A stretch of 43,950 nt of DNA. Source: Desulfocapsa sp. (GTDB taxonomy: Bacteria > Desulfobacterota > Desulfobulbia > Desulfobulbales > Desulfocapsaceae). The position numbers were made by a program, and so were the translations under genes. Under the pieces are notes generated by a model. That model was given only the letters and a program-made list of their open reading frames with translations, ran no database searches and was not told the origin of the DNA. Position 1 is the first letter of the stretch. Each line of letters starts with the position of its first letter. The stretch is taken from NCBI GenBank assembly GCA_030145625.1, contig JAQYVF010000035.1, positions 1 through 43,950 of the forward strand, read 5' to 3'. This document shows positions 17,095 to 26,004 of the stretch, piece after piece.

Positions 17095-18960
17095 ATGTGT
17101 GGAATTTGCGGTTTTAACTGGAAAAATGAAGAATTGATCAAGCGGATGAACAGTCAGATTGTTCATCGGGGGCCGGATCAGGATGGGATCTATTGTTGTG
17201 ATCACGCCTCACTAGGGCACAGGCGGTTGAGTATCATTGATCTCAGTGAACAAGGCAGGCAGCCCATGTTCAATGAGGATGGCACTCTTTGTCTAGTCTT
17301 TAATGGAGAGATCTATAATTTTCAGGAGTTGCGAGAGACGCTTCAGCAGAAAGGTCACACCTTTTCCAGCCATTCAGATTCAGAGGTGATCCTCCATGCC
17401 TATGAAGAGTATGGGATGGGGGTCCTTGAGAAACTCCGGGGCATGTTTGCCTTTGCCCTCTATGATTTGAAAGAAAAAACGATATTCCTGGCGAGGGATC
17501 GCATAGGAATTAAACCGCTGTACTATTACCACAAAGACGATAAACTGGTCTTTGCCTCGGAAATAAAGGCGATCCTGGAAGACACGTCCATAGAGCGAAA
17601 ACTGTCTCATCAGGCTTTGTATGACTATATCGGTTTTGAGTTTGTCCCTGCACCCGCCACTATGTTCCAGGATATCTATAAGATTCCTGCCGGACATTAC
17701 CTGTTCTGTCGTGAAGGAAAGATTGAAGTAAAACAGTATTGGGATCTTGATTTTGCCGCAAATGGTGGTGAGCTTTCCTACAATGACAGCGTGGAGAGAC
17801 TGCGTGAGTTGCTGGACTATTCGGTGAAGAGCCATCTGGTCAGTGATGTGCCCCTTGGCGTTTTCCTCTCCGGAGGGCTTGATTCCAGCGCAATCGTGGC
17901 AATGATGCGTCGTCATATATCCGGTCCTCTCAAGACCTTTACCATAGGCTACCACGATAAAAGTTTCAGCGAGCTGGATTATGCAGCCCAAGTTGCAAAC
18001 TATTTTGATACTGAGCATCAGGTCCTCATGCTTGATGATATCAAACCTGAATATGTGGAAAAGACCCTCTGGCATCTTGATGAACCGATGACGGATTTGT
18101 CTACTGTCCCCTTGTATCTCCTTTGTAAACAGGCCAGAAAACATGTGACGGTATGTCTGAGTGGGGAAGGTGCTGATGAGAGCTTTGCCGGTTATGATCG
18201 ATTTAAGGCCAGTAAACTTAATCTTTTTTTTCGAGTCTTACCGGCCCCTGTCCGTAAGCAGATTGTTGGCAGGTTGATAGCTGCTCTTCCTGATCAACCC
18301 CAGAAAAAAGGTATTATCAACATGCTCAAACGGTTTGTTGAGGGTGCCAATCTTCCTCCTGAAGGTCACCATCTGCGCTGGCAGTATTTTTCCAATGAAA
18401 ATCAGAACAGTCATCTCTTTAATGATCATTTCAAGAGTCAAACTGTTTTTGATCCCTTTCGAACCATTCGCGACTATTCAGGACGTTGCAATGCGACTGA
18501 CAGAATTAACAGGGAAATTTATCTGGATATGCGCTATATGATGACCGACAGTGTGCTCATGAAGGTCGATAAGATGAGTATGGCCAGTTCCCTTGAGGTT
18601 CGGGTACCATTGCTTGATCATGTACTGGTTGAGTTTTTGGCATCGTTACCCGGTGACTGGAAATTGAAGGGGATGCGCACAAAGCATATTTTTCGTTCAG
18701 TTCTTGACGGCATGTTGCCCGATAATATTGTGAATCGGGGTAAACAGGGCTATAGTCTGCCGGTTAAGCATCTCCTTCGCGGAGAAATGAAATCTTATAT
18801 GGTATCACTGTTAAATGAGTCACCAATAATTCGGGAAAATATGCATCTCGGTTATGTGAATCATTTAATAAAAGAACACTGCGATATGGTTCATAATCAT
18901 AATCACGTCCTTTGGGCTCTGATCAATATCGCAATCTGGCATAATCGATTTTTTAAATAA
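17095..18960 (+). CDS. Glutamine-hydrolysing asparagine synthase-like amidotransferase
   Basis: 621 residues. The N-terminal class II glutaminase has the nucleophile Cys2 (MCGICGF) once Met1 is removed, with HRRLSIIDLS and LVFNGEIYN motifs. The C-terminal ATP-pyrophosphatase domain has the PP-loop LSGGLDSS (258-265) and a GEGADESFAGYDR motif. Length and domains match AsnB. In polysaccharide loci AsnB homologues can amidate uronic acids or other carboxylated sugars (WbpS-like), and this one sits 3 bases after a GT4 gene inside a glycan cassette, so sugar amidation is more likely than asparagine supply. Both active sites appear intact. The 153-base gap after it (18961-19113) holds no clear terminator or promoter; one poor TTGACG at 19015-19020 lacks a matching -10. 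Confidence 0.9.
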   Translation: MCGICGFNWKNEELIKRMNSQIVHRGPDQDGIYCCDHASLGHRRLSIIDLSEQGRQPMFNEDGTLCLVFNGEIYNFQELRETLQQKGHTFSSHSDSEVILHAYEEYGMGVLEKLRGMFAFALYDLKEKTIFLARDRIGIKPLYYYHKDDKLVFASEIKAILEDTSIERKLSHQALYDYIGFEFVPAPATMFQDIYKIPAGHYLFCREGKIEVKQYWDLDFAANGGELSYNDSVERLRELLDYSVKSHLVSDVPLGVFLSGGLDSSAIVAMMRRHISGPLKTFTIGYHDKSFSELDYAAQVANYFDTEHQVLMLDDIKPEYVEKTLWHLDEPMTDLSTVPLYLLCKQARKHVTVCLSGEGADESFAGYDRFKASKLNLFFRVLPAPVRKQIVGRLIAALPDQPQKKGIINMLKRFVEGANLPPEGHHLRWQYFSNENQNSHLFNDHFKSQTVFDPFRTIRDYSGRCNATDRINREIYLDMRYMMTDSVLMKVDKMSMASSLEVRVPLLDHVLVEFLASLPGDWKLKGMRTKHIFRSVLDGMLPDNIVNRGKQGYSLPVKHLLRGEMKSYMVSLLNESPIIRENMHLGYVNHLIKEHCDMVHNHNHVLWALINIAIWHNRFFK

Positions 18961-19113
18961 TAATGGCATGGTAACGCTTCTTCATATGCGTAATTGTGAC
19001 ACATTTGAAAGACTTTGACGCACCCTGTGTAACGCAGAATCTATCAAATGTATATGGTTGCCTAGGAAGTATTTTTACTGAGCCATTCTGGAATTTGACT
19101 GAAGGAGTATGGA

Positions 19114-20097
19114 ATGAAAGTTCTGGTTACAGGAGGGACCGGTTTTACCGGCAAAGCTCTGGTACGGAGACTTTTGGATGATGGGCATGAGGTTGTTGCT
19201 CTTGATTATCAGGAAGGCCTGAAGACGGAGGAACTCCGTCAGTGGGGAGCAAAAGTTGTTATCGGCACAGTCACCGATGCAAAGATCGTGGAAGAATGTA
19301 TGCAGGGCGTTGATGTTGTCCAGCATCTGGCAGCCGCTTTTCGGGAGATGGATGTTCCCAATTCATACTATGACGAAGTTAACGTTGGCGGGACACGTAT
19401 CGTCCTGGAATCTGCGTTTAAGAATGGGGTAAAAAAGTTTATCTACTGCAGTACATGCGGGGTACATGGCAATGTGGAAAATCCTCCGGCTCCTGAAACC
19501 GCACCTATCAATGCCGCTGATTACTATCAACAGACCAAATATGAGGCCGAGCCGGTTGTCCTCGAATATGTAAAAAAAGGAATGAAGGCCACGATTATTC
19601 GTCCGGCCGCCATTTATGGACCCGGTGACCCTGAACGGTTTTTCATGATCTTCAAGCGGGTAAATAATGGGATGTTTCCCATGTTTGGCAGCGGAAAAAC
19701 TTTCTATCATCCCTTGTACATAGATAGTCTGATTGATGCCCATGTGCTTGCCATGGATGAGGGAAAGGGCAATGGCGAGGCATATCTTATCGCCGATGAA
19801 GAGTACGTGGAGATTGAAGATCTGGTACGTCGTACCGCAAAAGCCCTTGGTGTTGAGTTGAAGATTCCTCATTTTCCGATCTGGCCATTGATCATTGCCG
19901 GTCATTTTTTTGAAAAGATTTGTAAGCCTTTTAAAATTACCCCCCCGATTTTTCCTCGTCGTGTTGACTGGTATAGACAGAATAGGGCCTTTGATATCAG
20001 TAAAGCCAAGAGAGATCTTGGCTACAACCCCAAGATAGGCCTTGATGAAGGGCTAAAGAGAACAGGGGAATGGTATAGGAAAGAAGGGTACCTGTAA
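19114..20097 (+). CDS. NAD-dependent epimerase/dehydratase (extended SDR)
   Basis: 327 residues from ATG 19114, which has a strong GAAGGAG ribosome binding site. Nucleotide-binding motif GGTGFTG (7-13), a Ser113 in YCSTCGVHG, catalytic Tyr138-x3-Lys142 and the IRPAAIYGPGD segment place it in the extended SDR family near the 3-beta-hydroxysteroid dehydrogenase/UDP-sugar 4-epimerase branch. It may interconvert or reduce a nucleotide sugar, or act on a lipid carrier; the hydrophobic WPLIIAGHFF segment around 255 recalls 3-beta-HSD-type members. It starts a new set of glycan genes after a 153-base gap. Substrate unassigned. Confidence 0.8.
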   Translation: MKVLVTGGTGFTGKALVRRLLDDGHEVVALDYQEGLKTEELRQWGAKVVIGTVTDAKIVEECMQGVDVVQHLAAAFREMDVPNSYYDEVNVGGTRIVLESAFKNGVKKFIYCSTCGVHGNVENPPAPETAPINAADYYQQTKYEAEPVVLEYVKKGMKATIIRPAAIYGPGDPERFFMIFKRVNNGMFPMFGSGKTFYHPLYIDSLIDAHVLAMDEGKGNGEAYLIADEEYVEIEDLVRRTAKALGVELKIPHFPIWPLIIAGHFFEKICKPFKITPPIFPRRVDWYRQNRAFDISKAKRDLGYNPKIGLDEGLKRTGEWYRKEGYL

Positions 20098-20137
20098 AAA
20101 AATCAATAGCTTTTGGATGAGGCTTAGCCTTCGTGGT

Positions 20138-20168
20138 TTGGATAGAGCTTCTTGAATGATTATATAAT
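20138..20168 (+). promoter_or_regulatory. Weak candidate promoter before the hexapeptide acyltransferase
   Basis: TTGGAT (20138-20143) and a perfect TATAAT (20163-20168) are separated by 19 bases in the 95-base gap after the SDR gene. The -10 is good but the spacing is long and the -35 imperfect, so this is only a possible internal promoter for the genes from 20193 to 25840. Confidence 0.3.
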
Positions 20169-20192
20169 TGATACTGTTTTGAGTAATGACTG

Positions 20193-20939
20193 ATGGCGCA
20201 GGAAAAGACACATAAGGCAATTACCGGGAAAGGTTCGGCGCTTAACAAGTATCAAGATGTTATAGTCGGGAATCGTTCTTTCTTGTTTCTCTTGTACTAT
20301 GAGTGGTGTATCTGGCTTGGCATTGTGCCGGGAGCCCTTGGGATGCTCTTGCGCCAGATCTTCTGGCCGAGGCTCTTTGGTTCCTGCGGCAGAAAACCTG
20401 CCTTTGCAAGAGGGATTGTGCTGAGACACCCAAAGCGGATACATCTGGGCGATTCTGTGGTGATCAGTGAGGGGTGTATTCTGGATGCGAGAAACCAGGA
20501 TACAGACAGGGCCATTGAACTTGGTAATGAGGTTATCCTTTCCAACAACGTGGTGCTCTCGTGCAAAAATGGTTCTATCACCATTGGGTATGCAACCGGG
20601 ATCAATACAGGAACAATTATTCAGTCCACCAACAACTGCCCTGTTTCCATCGGCGCAGATGGGATTATAGGACAGATGAGTTTTGTGGTTGGGGGCGGGA
20701 GTTACAATATTGATCGTCTTGATATACCCATTCGCCTGCAGGGGATTAAGGATGATGGTGGTGTGACAATTGATCGCGATGTCTGGCTCGGTGCCCATGT
20801 AACAGTTCTTGGCGGTGTGCAGGTTGGTGCCGGTTCTGTAGTTGCCGCCTCAGCAGTTTTGACCAGATCTGTTCCTCCGTATTCAATAGCAAAAGGGATT
20901 CCAGCGACGGTTACCGGCAGTAGAAAGGAAGGAGTCTGA
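20193..20939 (+). CDS. Left-handed beta-helix (hexapeptide repeat) acyltransferase
   Basis: 248 residues. After a hydrophobic N-terminal segment (about 28-55) that may sit on the membrane, the protein shows imperfect hexapeptide repeats from about residue 75 onward (IHLGDSVVISEGC, ELGNEVILSNNVVL, VTIDRDVWLGAHVTVLGGVQVGAGSVVAASAVLTR), the signature of LbH acetyltransferases. Such enzymes O- or N-acetylate sugars using acetyl-CoA. The canonical catalytic His is not obvious: the corresponding loop reads GGGSYNIDR. The start has only a weak upstream GAG. The gene is followed 3 bases later by a GT4 gene, so the acceptor is probably a sugar of the same pathway. Confidence 0.88.
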   Translation: MAQEKTHKAITGKGSALNKYQDVIVGNRSFLFLLYYEWCIWLGIVPGALGMLLRQIFWPRLFGSCGRKPAFARGIVLRHPKRIHLGDSVVISEGCILDARNQDTDRAIELGNEVILSNNVVLSCKNGSITIGYATGINTGTIIQSTNNCPVSIGADGIIGQMSFVVGGGSYNIDRLDIPIRLQGIKDDGGVTIDRDVWLGAHVTVLGGVQVGAGSVVAASAVLTRSVPPYSIAKGIPATVTGSRKEGV

Positions 20940-20942
20940 GCA

Positions 20943-22073
20943 ATGCGCATAGGGATTATGATGCGATCAGCTGATGAGGCTGGTGGAATTGGGGTGTATG
21001 CCAGAAATATTGTGGAAGAGTTGCTAAAGCTCGATCATGAAAATGAATATATTCTTTTCTATAAGAGTGAGAAACATTATGGACGGTATTCCAAATTTTC
21101 CAATTGTCGGGAAATATTCCTGCCTGGCGGGAACAAGGCCATATGGGATCAGATCACTATACCCAGAGCTGCAAGGAAAGAAAAAATAGATTTGATCTTT
21201 AATCCTAAATTTACTGTTCCGCTCTTTACCCGCTGTAAGACCGTAATGGTGGTGCATGGGGCAGACTGGTTTGTTCCACCCTATGATGAGGTGTACACCA
21301 CCATAGATAATTTTTATATCAAAAGGGTCATGCCCCTCTATTTTCGCAAAGCCGATTATATCAGCTCCGTATCCGATTACTCAACAGATGGCTTTGTCAA
21401 TGCATTTCCCTGGTGTAAAAAGAAGATTAAAACAATCTACTTTGGCCCAAATAAGATTTTTAAGCGTATTGATGAAAACAAGATTTTAGAGACAGTACGG
21501 GCGAAATATAATCTTCCTGAACAGTTTATCCTGACGGTCATTCGCTATGATCCCGGTTCCAGAAATACACGTAAGAATTTTAAGGGGATGGCAGAGGCCT
21601 ATTCTCTCTATAAAAAAATGGGTGGGAAAGAAAAATTTGTCGTGGTCGGGCGTGATTGCGACCGATACGGAGAAGAGCATGACCTGAAGGCCTTGGGTAT
21701 AGAAGATGACCTCATATTCACAGGTCTCGTCCCCCAGGTGGATCTACCGGTGTTTTACACTCTGGCAAAATTGTATCTTTATACAACCATCATTGAAGCA
21801 TTTCCCATCCCCACCACCGAAGCGATGGCCTGCGGTTGCCCCATTGTTACCTCCAATGGGACCGGTTTGGAAGAGCTTACCCAAGGGGTTTCTCTTGCCG
21901 TTGATCCCCTTGACAATCAAGCTATTGCAGATGCTATGGAAAAAGTATTGAGCAATGAAGAATTGCAGCTGGAAATGCGGCAAAAAGGATTTGAGCGTTC
22001 AAAAAAATTCAGTTGGGAAAAATGCGCTGTTGAAACCCTTGAAATTTTTCAGAAGCTGGTGAGGGAGAATTAA
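20943..22073 (+). CDS. GT4 family glycosyltransferase
   Basis: 376 residues with an N-terminal GGIGVYARNI loop and a C-terminal donor domain carrying E-x7-E (Glu285/Glu293 in IEAFPIPTTEAMACG). Other family features are the VGRDCDRYG segment and the WEKC helix near the C-terminus. It is a GT-B retaining transferase of the mannosyl-/rhamnosyltransferase-like GT4 group. It lies 3 bases after the hexapeptide acyltransferase gene and 3 bases before the GT2 gene, part of a tight operon ending in a Wzx-like flippase and a GT-C-like protein. Its sugar donor is unknown. Confidence 0.92.
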   Translation: MRIGIMMRSADEAGGIGVYARNIVEELLKLDHENEYILFYKSEKHYGRYSKFSNCREIFLPGGNKAIWDQITIPRAARKEKIDLIFNPKFTVPLFTRCKTVMVVHGADWFVPPYDEVYTTIDNFYIKRVMPLYFRKADYISSVSDYSTDGFVNAFPWCKKKIKTIYFGPNKIFKRIDENKILETVRAKYNLPEQFILTVIRYDPGSRNTRKNFKGMAEAYSLYKKMGGKEKFVVVGRDCDRYGEEHDLKALGIEDDLIFTGLVPQVDLPVFYTLAKLYLYTTIIEAFPIPTTEAMACGCPIVTSNGTGLEELTQGVSLAVDPLDNQAIADAMEKVLSNEELQLEMRQKGFERSKKFSWEKCAVETLEIFQKLVREN

Positions 22074-22076
22074 GAA

Positions 22077-22970
22077 ATGAATTCTCCTCTTGTTGCCATT
22101 GTGATTCTGACCTGTAACCAGAAGCAGATTACTTTGGATTGTTTGCAGAGTTTTGCTGCATGTCACTATGAACCAAAACAGATTGTTCTTGTTGATAATG
22201 GTTCAGAAGATGGGGTTCAGGCTGAAGTAAACAAGCAGTTTCCGCAAGTAACTGTTTTACGGAATGAGAAAAATCTTGGTGCAGCCGGTGGACGCAACAC
22301 AGGTATAGAATATGCTTTGCAACAGCTTGATTTCACCTACATCATGTTCATGGACAATGACATTGTGGTGATGCCGGATTTTTTGAGTAATCTGGTAAAT
22401 GGTTTGAGAGCATGTGAGGACGCATCTGTTGAAATTGCCTCGCCTCTTCTGTATCAAATGGGAACTGATAAAATTATCGATTGTGCCGGAGGTGCAAAAC
22501 TCAATTTTTTTACAGGGTCAACACAGACACGAGGGCATGGTGAACTTGATATTGGCCAATACAATCATGAGAAATTTCCCAATTGTGTGCCGACCACTGT
22601 TTTGATGCATCGTAATGCCCTTGAAAGGGCAGGACGATTTGATGTATCCTTTGATCCCTATGGTTATGAAGACCTTGACATGGTTTTACGTGCCAATTTC
22701 GATGGTGCGCCTTTTCTTTTTGTCCCGGAGGCGGTTGTCTCCCATCTGGGTTCTAAAACAGGGTTTTCCGGTTATACCGCCGAATACACCCGTATGAAAG
22801 GGCAGAACATGAGGCGGTTCTTTAAACGGCATGCCTCCTCATTTCAATGGTTTTGCTTTAATCTTCTTCTTCCATTTCTTAGTATAAAAACCATCGTTCG
22901 TGAGCTCAAACGAGGGAATGTGAAGGCGATCTGGGGCCTGGCGAAGGGATTTCTCAGTGGCACCAAGTAA
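22077..22970 (+). CDS. GT2 family glycosyltransferase
   Basis: 297 residues with a GT-A fold: ILTCNQKQITLDCLQS at the N-terminus, Asp40 in VLVDNGS, the GAAGGRNTGIEYA stretch seen in rhamnosyltransferase-like GT2 enzymes, the metal-binding Asp93-Asn-Asp95 and a GYEDLDMVLR catalytic-acid segment near residue 200. There are no strong membrane segments apart from a hydrophobic stretch near the C-terminus. It is an inverting cytoplasmic transferase that probably adds one residue of the lipid-linked repeat flipped by the Wzx-like protein encoded just downstream. Donor unknown; a rhamnosyltransferase role is possible. Confidence 0.92.
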   Translation: MNSPLVAIVILTCNQKQITLDCLQSFAACHYEPKQIVLVDNGSEDGVQAEVNKQFPQVTVLRNEKNLGAAGGRNTGIEYALQQLDFTYIMFMDNDIVVMPDFLSNLVNGLRACEDASVEIASPLLYQMGTDKIIDCAGGAKLNFFTGSTQTRGHGELDIGQYNHEKFPNCVPTTVLMHRNALERAGRFDVSFDPYGYEDLDMVLRANFDGAPFLFVPEAVVSHLGSKTGFSGYTAEYTRMKGQNMRRFFKRHASSFQWFCFNLLLPFLSIKTIVRELKRGNVKAIWGLAKGFLSGTK

Positions 22971-23006
22971 GTTTTCTCACTATTTTGCTGGGTGAAATAC
23001 TTTTCC

Positions 23007-24287
23007 ATGTCTCTCCTGTCAATATACCGGAAAAATCAAGAAAATCTCTTTTCCTTGGGAGCGACAGTTTGCCGTGCTTTCAGCAGATTCCTTCTTGTCT
23101 TTCTCGCTAGCTTTCTGTTGACTAAGTATGAGTTTGGTATCTTTAATATCTTTCTCTCTATCTATTTTTTCTCCCGACTTTTCTCCGAAAATTCTCTTAA
23201 CCTGCCATTCATCAAGTTTGCTACAGACGGTGAAAATGATCCGGCACTGGTAAGTTTTCAGATCATTCTTCTGAAAATACTCTATGTTCTTGTTGTTTCA
23301 GGTGCAATTCTCATTTGCTCTGATTTTATTGTCGAGTATTCAGGACTCGAGAGAAAAAGGTTGTTATACCTTTTACCGTTTATGCTTTTTGCCCTGACCT
23401 TTTATATGTTTGTGGGGCAAGTTCTCATATCTCAAATAAAAATGAGGCATCTGTTTTTCTATGAACTGCTGAATGGTCTCGTTTTTGTCTTCTGCCTGGC
23501 AACTGCTTTCTTCTTTGTTGATAACTTTTCCACGGAAAAGCTGGTTATTGTTTTTTCCCTGGCTATGGGGGCATCAGCCCTTGCCGGGGTTTATATTTTT
23601 CGACGATTTATTGATATTGCAGCACGGATAAGTAAAGAATTGTTGTGGAAGATTGTTCACTATTCAAAGTTTACTATTCTCAGCGGAATCAGTTCGTTAG
23701 TCATCCTGAAAGCAGATATTTTGATGTTGGGTTATTTTCGTACGCCTCAAGAGGTTGGTGTGTATGGTATGGCCTTGTTTGTTAATGAGGCGGTGAATGT
23801 TGTTTTTGACTCAGTGCTTCGCGTTTGTCTGCCCAAGGCATCGGCTCTGTCGGGTGTTGGTGATGAGGAGAGGATTAGGGTTCTTTTTCGTCAGTCAGTG
23901 AAAAACATTTATATTGGGATTATTCCCATTGTCGCTGTTATTGCTGTTGCGGCTCCTACTGCGATTCAGTTGATTTATAAAGGAAAATATGACGATTCCA
24001 TTGGACTGATTTATCTGTTTCTGGCATCATCACTGGTGAAACCCGTGGGATACGTGGCAGGAGTTATACTTGGGGCCACTGGCAATATCAGGCTCGATAA
24101 CCGGAACTGCTGGATTTCTGCTGTGTTGAATGTGGGTTGCAATTTTATGTTGATCCCCAGGTATGGTGTGATGGGGGCGGCTATAGCTTCTACTCTCAGT
24201 TTTACAAGTTTAACTGTACTTCACTACCTCTCCGTGCAGCAGGCTGTGTTTAGCAGAAAAGTACATGAAGAGCTGATTGAAAAATGA
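23007..24287 (+). CDS. Wzx-like oligosaccharide flippase
   Basis: A polytopic membrane protein of 426 residues with about 12 hydrophobic segments evenly spread, and segments such as ILKADILMLGYFRTPQEVGVYGMA and a late GVMGAAIASTLSF that are typical of the polysaccharide transport/MATE-like (Wzx, RfbX) superfamily. It would move an undecaprenyl-linked repeat unit across the inner membrane. ATG 23007 is chosen because GGGTGAA lies upstream; the in-frame GTG at 22992 is an alternative. The gene ends in an ATGA overlap with the next membrane protein gene. With wzm/wzt also present, the window holds two different export routes. Confidence 0.85.
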   Translation: MSLLSIYRKNQENLFSLGATVCRAFSRFLLVFLASFLLTKYEFGIFNIFLSIYFFSRLFSENSLNLPFIKFATDGENDPALVSFQIILLKILYVLVVSGAILICSDFIVEYSGLERKRLLYLLPFMLFALTFYMFVGQVLISQIKMRHLFFYELLNGLVFVFCLATAFFFVDNFSTEKLVIVFSLAMGASALAGVYIFRRFIDIAARISKELLWKIVHYSKFTILSGISSLVILKADILMLGYFRTPQEVGVYGMALFVNEAVNVVFDSVLRVCLPKASALSGVGDEERIRVLFRQSVKNIYIGIIPIVAVIAVAAPTAIQLIYKGKYDDSIGLIYLFLASSLVKPVGYVAGVILGATGNIRLDNRNCWISAVLNVGCNFMLIPRYGVMGAAIASTLSFTSLTVLHYLSVQQAVFSRKVHEELIEK

Positions 24288-25840
24288 TGAGAATAGCTGC
24301 AACAATTCTTGAAATTCTCATTTTGCTTATCGTTGTCTGGCTTATCTTTCCAAAGCTGGTATTTGGTAGAGAGTTTTCTCATATTCTACCCGGTATTCGA
24401 CTGGCCACCACTCTCTCTCTGAAACATCTTGTGCAGCTTGCCGTACTGGTTCTTATCTATGGTGTGGTACTTGTCAACAATGGTCCTGGACTGGTAGGTG
24501 CATTACTGTTGCGCCTCTCTACTGTTGTCAAGGCTCTTGCCCTCTTTACTTTAGCCTTTGGCGTTTATCTGCATGCTGCTCCAACCCATCCCGGAGATAC
24601 AATTCCGGCAAAACTTATTCCAATTTCGATCGTCGAAGAAGGGAATCTTGATCTTGATGAGTTTCGTTATGCCGTTTTTGGCGGACATTATTACTGCATG
24701 ACTAAAAAAGATGATCATTACCACTCCACATATCCTGTTTATGCAGGGATAACGGTAACCCCTTTCTATGCAGCAGTGAAGTGGATGGCCCCCGAGATGT
24801 TTGGGTTATGGCGACAGGAATACTCGCAAAGAAATGGTGATCTCTCAAACGGCTTTGTGCAACTGCTGCACCACTACTCTGCAGCAATAATAGCATCCCT
24901 TGCTGTTGTCATTTTTTGGCTTATCGCACACCGATTGGGTGTGCCGGCGATGGTGAGTCTGCCAACGACCATTGCTTTTGCATTTGGCACCCCAATGATG
25001 AGTTCCATGGCATCGGCCTTGTGGACACATGGTCCGGCGGTTCTATTTATGCTGTTAGCTGTTTTCTTTAGTGCATCTCGACGGGTAGAGGAACAGACTA
25101 ATATTGGATTGCTGCTTGGTGGGCTTTTTGCCGCATGGTCAATTGCTTGTCGCCCAACCGGACTGGTTTCGGCTTCCCTGCTTACATTATTTGTTCTTTA
25201 TACTTGCAGGAAACGAGCAGTTTTTTTCATTATCCCGTTTTTGCTCCTGCTAGGTACTATTTCCTTTTTTAATTTTGGTATGTATGGAAAGATATTTGGT
25301 GGGTATCAAGGCCAAGTCAGCCATTTCACCATGCCGACTCTTGAGCGATTATTCTATTTGTTGATGAGTCCGAGCCGTGGACTTCTGCCCTTTGTTCCCT
25401 GTGTAATCCTGCTCGTTTTTTTTATTCCAAGAGTTTTTCAACGAAAAGTAGATTTGTTGACCTTGGCACTACTCGCTGTCGCTGGTGAGATCGCAATTTA
25501 TTCCTGTTGGAGTGTATGGTGGGGGGGGAACTGTTTCGGACCAAGATTACTGGCTGATTGTATTATGTGGTGTTTTCTGGGGATTCTTGCAGCAAATATC
25601 CATTTCAGCAATCTTAACGGTGTGATACAGAAAACGTTATGGATGGGGGCATTGGTGCTGGTTGCTTACTCAGTTTGTCTACACACTGTCGGGGCGCTCT
25701 ACGGGGATAAAAAGTGGGATGCAGATTATTTCAAGGGACACCCTGAAAGATTAATGCATTGGAAAAACTCTCAGGTGACGTGGACGCTAACAGATATTCG
25801 CTATGACCCGGACAATAATTGGAAGAAAGAAATCCAGTAA
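24284..25840 (+). CDS. Polytopic membrane protein, GT-C glycosyltransferase-like
   Basis: 518 residues with about ten hydrophobic segments. After three N-terminal helices an external loop contains an acidic, aromatic-rich stretch (NLDLDEFRYAVFGGHYY, then HSTYPVYAGITVTPFY) that recalls the first periplasmic loop of GT39/ArnT-like enzymes, where the catalytic acidic residue sits. FGTPMMSSMASALWTHGPA is a conserved-looking inner segment. A GT-C transferase using a polyprenyl-phosphate sugar is the best reading; a Wzy-like polymerase cannot be excluded because it follows the Wzx-like gene with a 4-base overlap. It is the last gene of this operon; the next gene has its own promoter. Confidence 0.7.
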   Translation: MMRIAATILEILILLIVVWLIFPKLVFGREFSHILPGIRLATTLSLKHLVQLAVLVLIYGVVLVNNGPGLVGALLLRLSTVVKALALFTLAFGVYLHAAPTHPGDTIPAKLIPISIVEEGNLDLDEFRYAVFGGHYYCMTKKDDHYHSTYPVYAGITVTPFYAAVKWMAPEMFGLWRQEYSQRNGDLSNGFVQLLHHYSAAIIASLAVVIFWLIAHRLGVPAMVSLPTTIAFAFGTPMMSSMASALWTHGPAVLFMLLAVFFSASRRVEEQTNIGLLLGGLFAAWSIACRPTGLVSASLLTLFVLYTCRKRAVFFIIPFLLLLGTISFFNFGMYGKIFGGYQGQVSHFTMPTLERLFYLLMSPSRGLLPFVPCVILLVFFIPRVFQRKVDLLTLALLAVAGEIAIYSCWSVWWGGNCFGPRLLADCIMWCFLGILAANIHFSNLNGVIQKTLWMGALVLVAYSVCLHTVGALYGDKKWDADYFKGHPERLMHWKNSQVTWTLTDIRYDPDNNWKKEIQ

Positions 25841-25907
25841 TTATTTACTGAGAAATGGAGGGCCGGTGTAGAAAGTAAAAAGTCAAATGAGCCGTGTATC
25901 ATGTTTA

Positions 25908-25938
25908 TTTTGCGTCTTTTTCTTGAAAAAATGCAAAA
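25908..25938 (+). terminator. Weak AU-rich hairpin after the Wzx/GT-C operon
   Basis: TTTTGC (25908-25913) pairs with GCAAAA (25933-25938), and inside it TTTTTC (25917-25922) pairs with GAAAAA (25925-25930). It lies 68 bases after the stop of the preceding gene but has no U-run behind it, so it may slow or mark the transcript end rather than act as a full intrinsic terminator. Apart from this and the promoter at 26005, the gap 25841-26084 shows nothing. Confidence 0.35.
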
Positions 25939-26004
25939 CAGGTACCTTAGGGCTTGTAATTGCGCAACTGGGGTCATATAGTAATATTTCTTAATCCAAA
26001 ATAT

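Noticed and set aside
17380-18144. 254-codon open frame on the minus strand
   Set aside because: It lies wholly inside the asparagine-synthase-like gene, whose motifs are intact on the plus strand; no ribosome binding site or recognisable domain.
19363-19905. 180-codon open frame on the minus strand
   Set aside because: Antisense to the extended SDR gene with its full set of motifs; product has no recognisable features.
20160-20798. 212-codon open frame on the minus strand
   Set aside because: Antisense to the hexapeptide repeats, whose regular composition tends to leave the opposite strand open.
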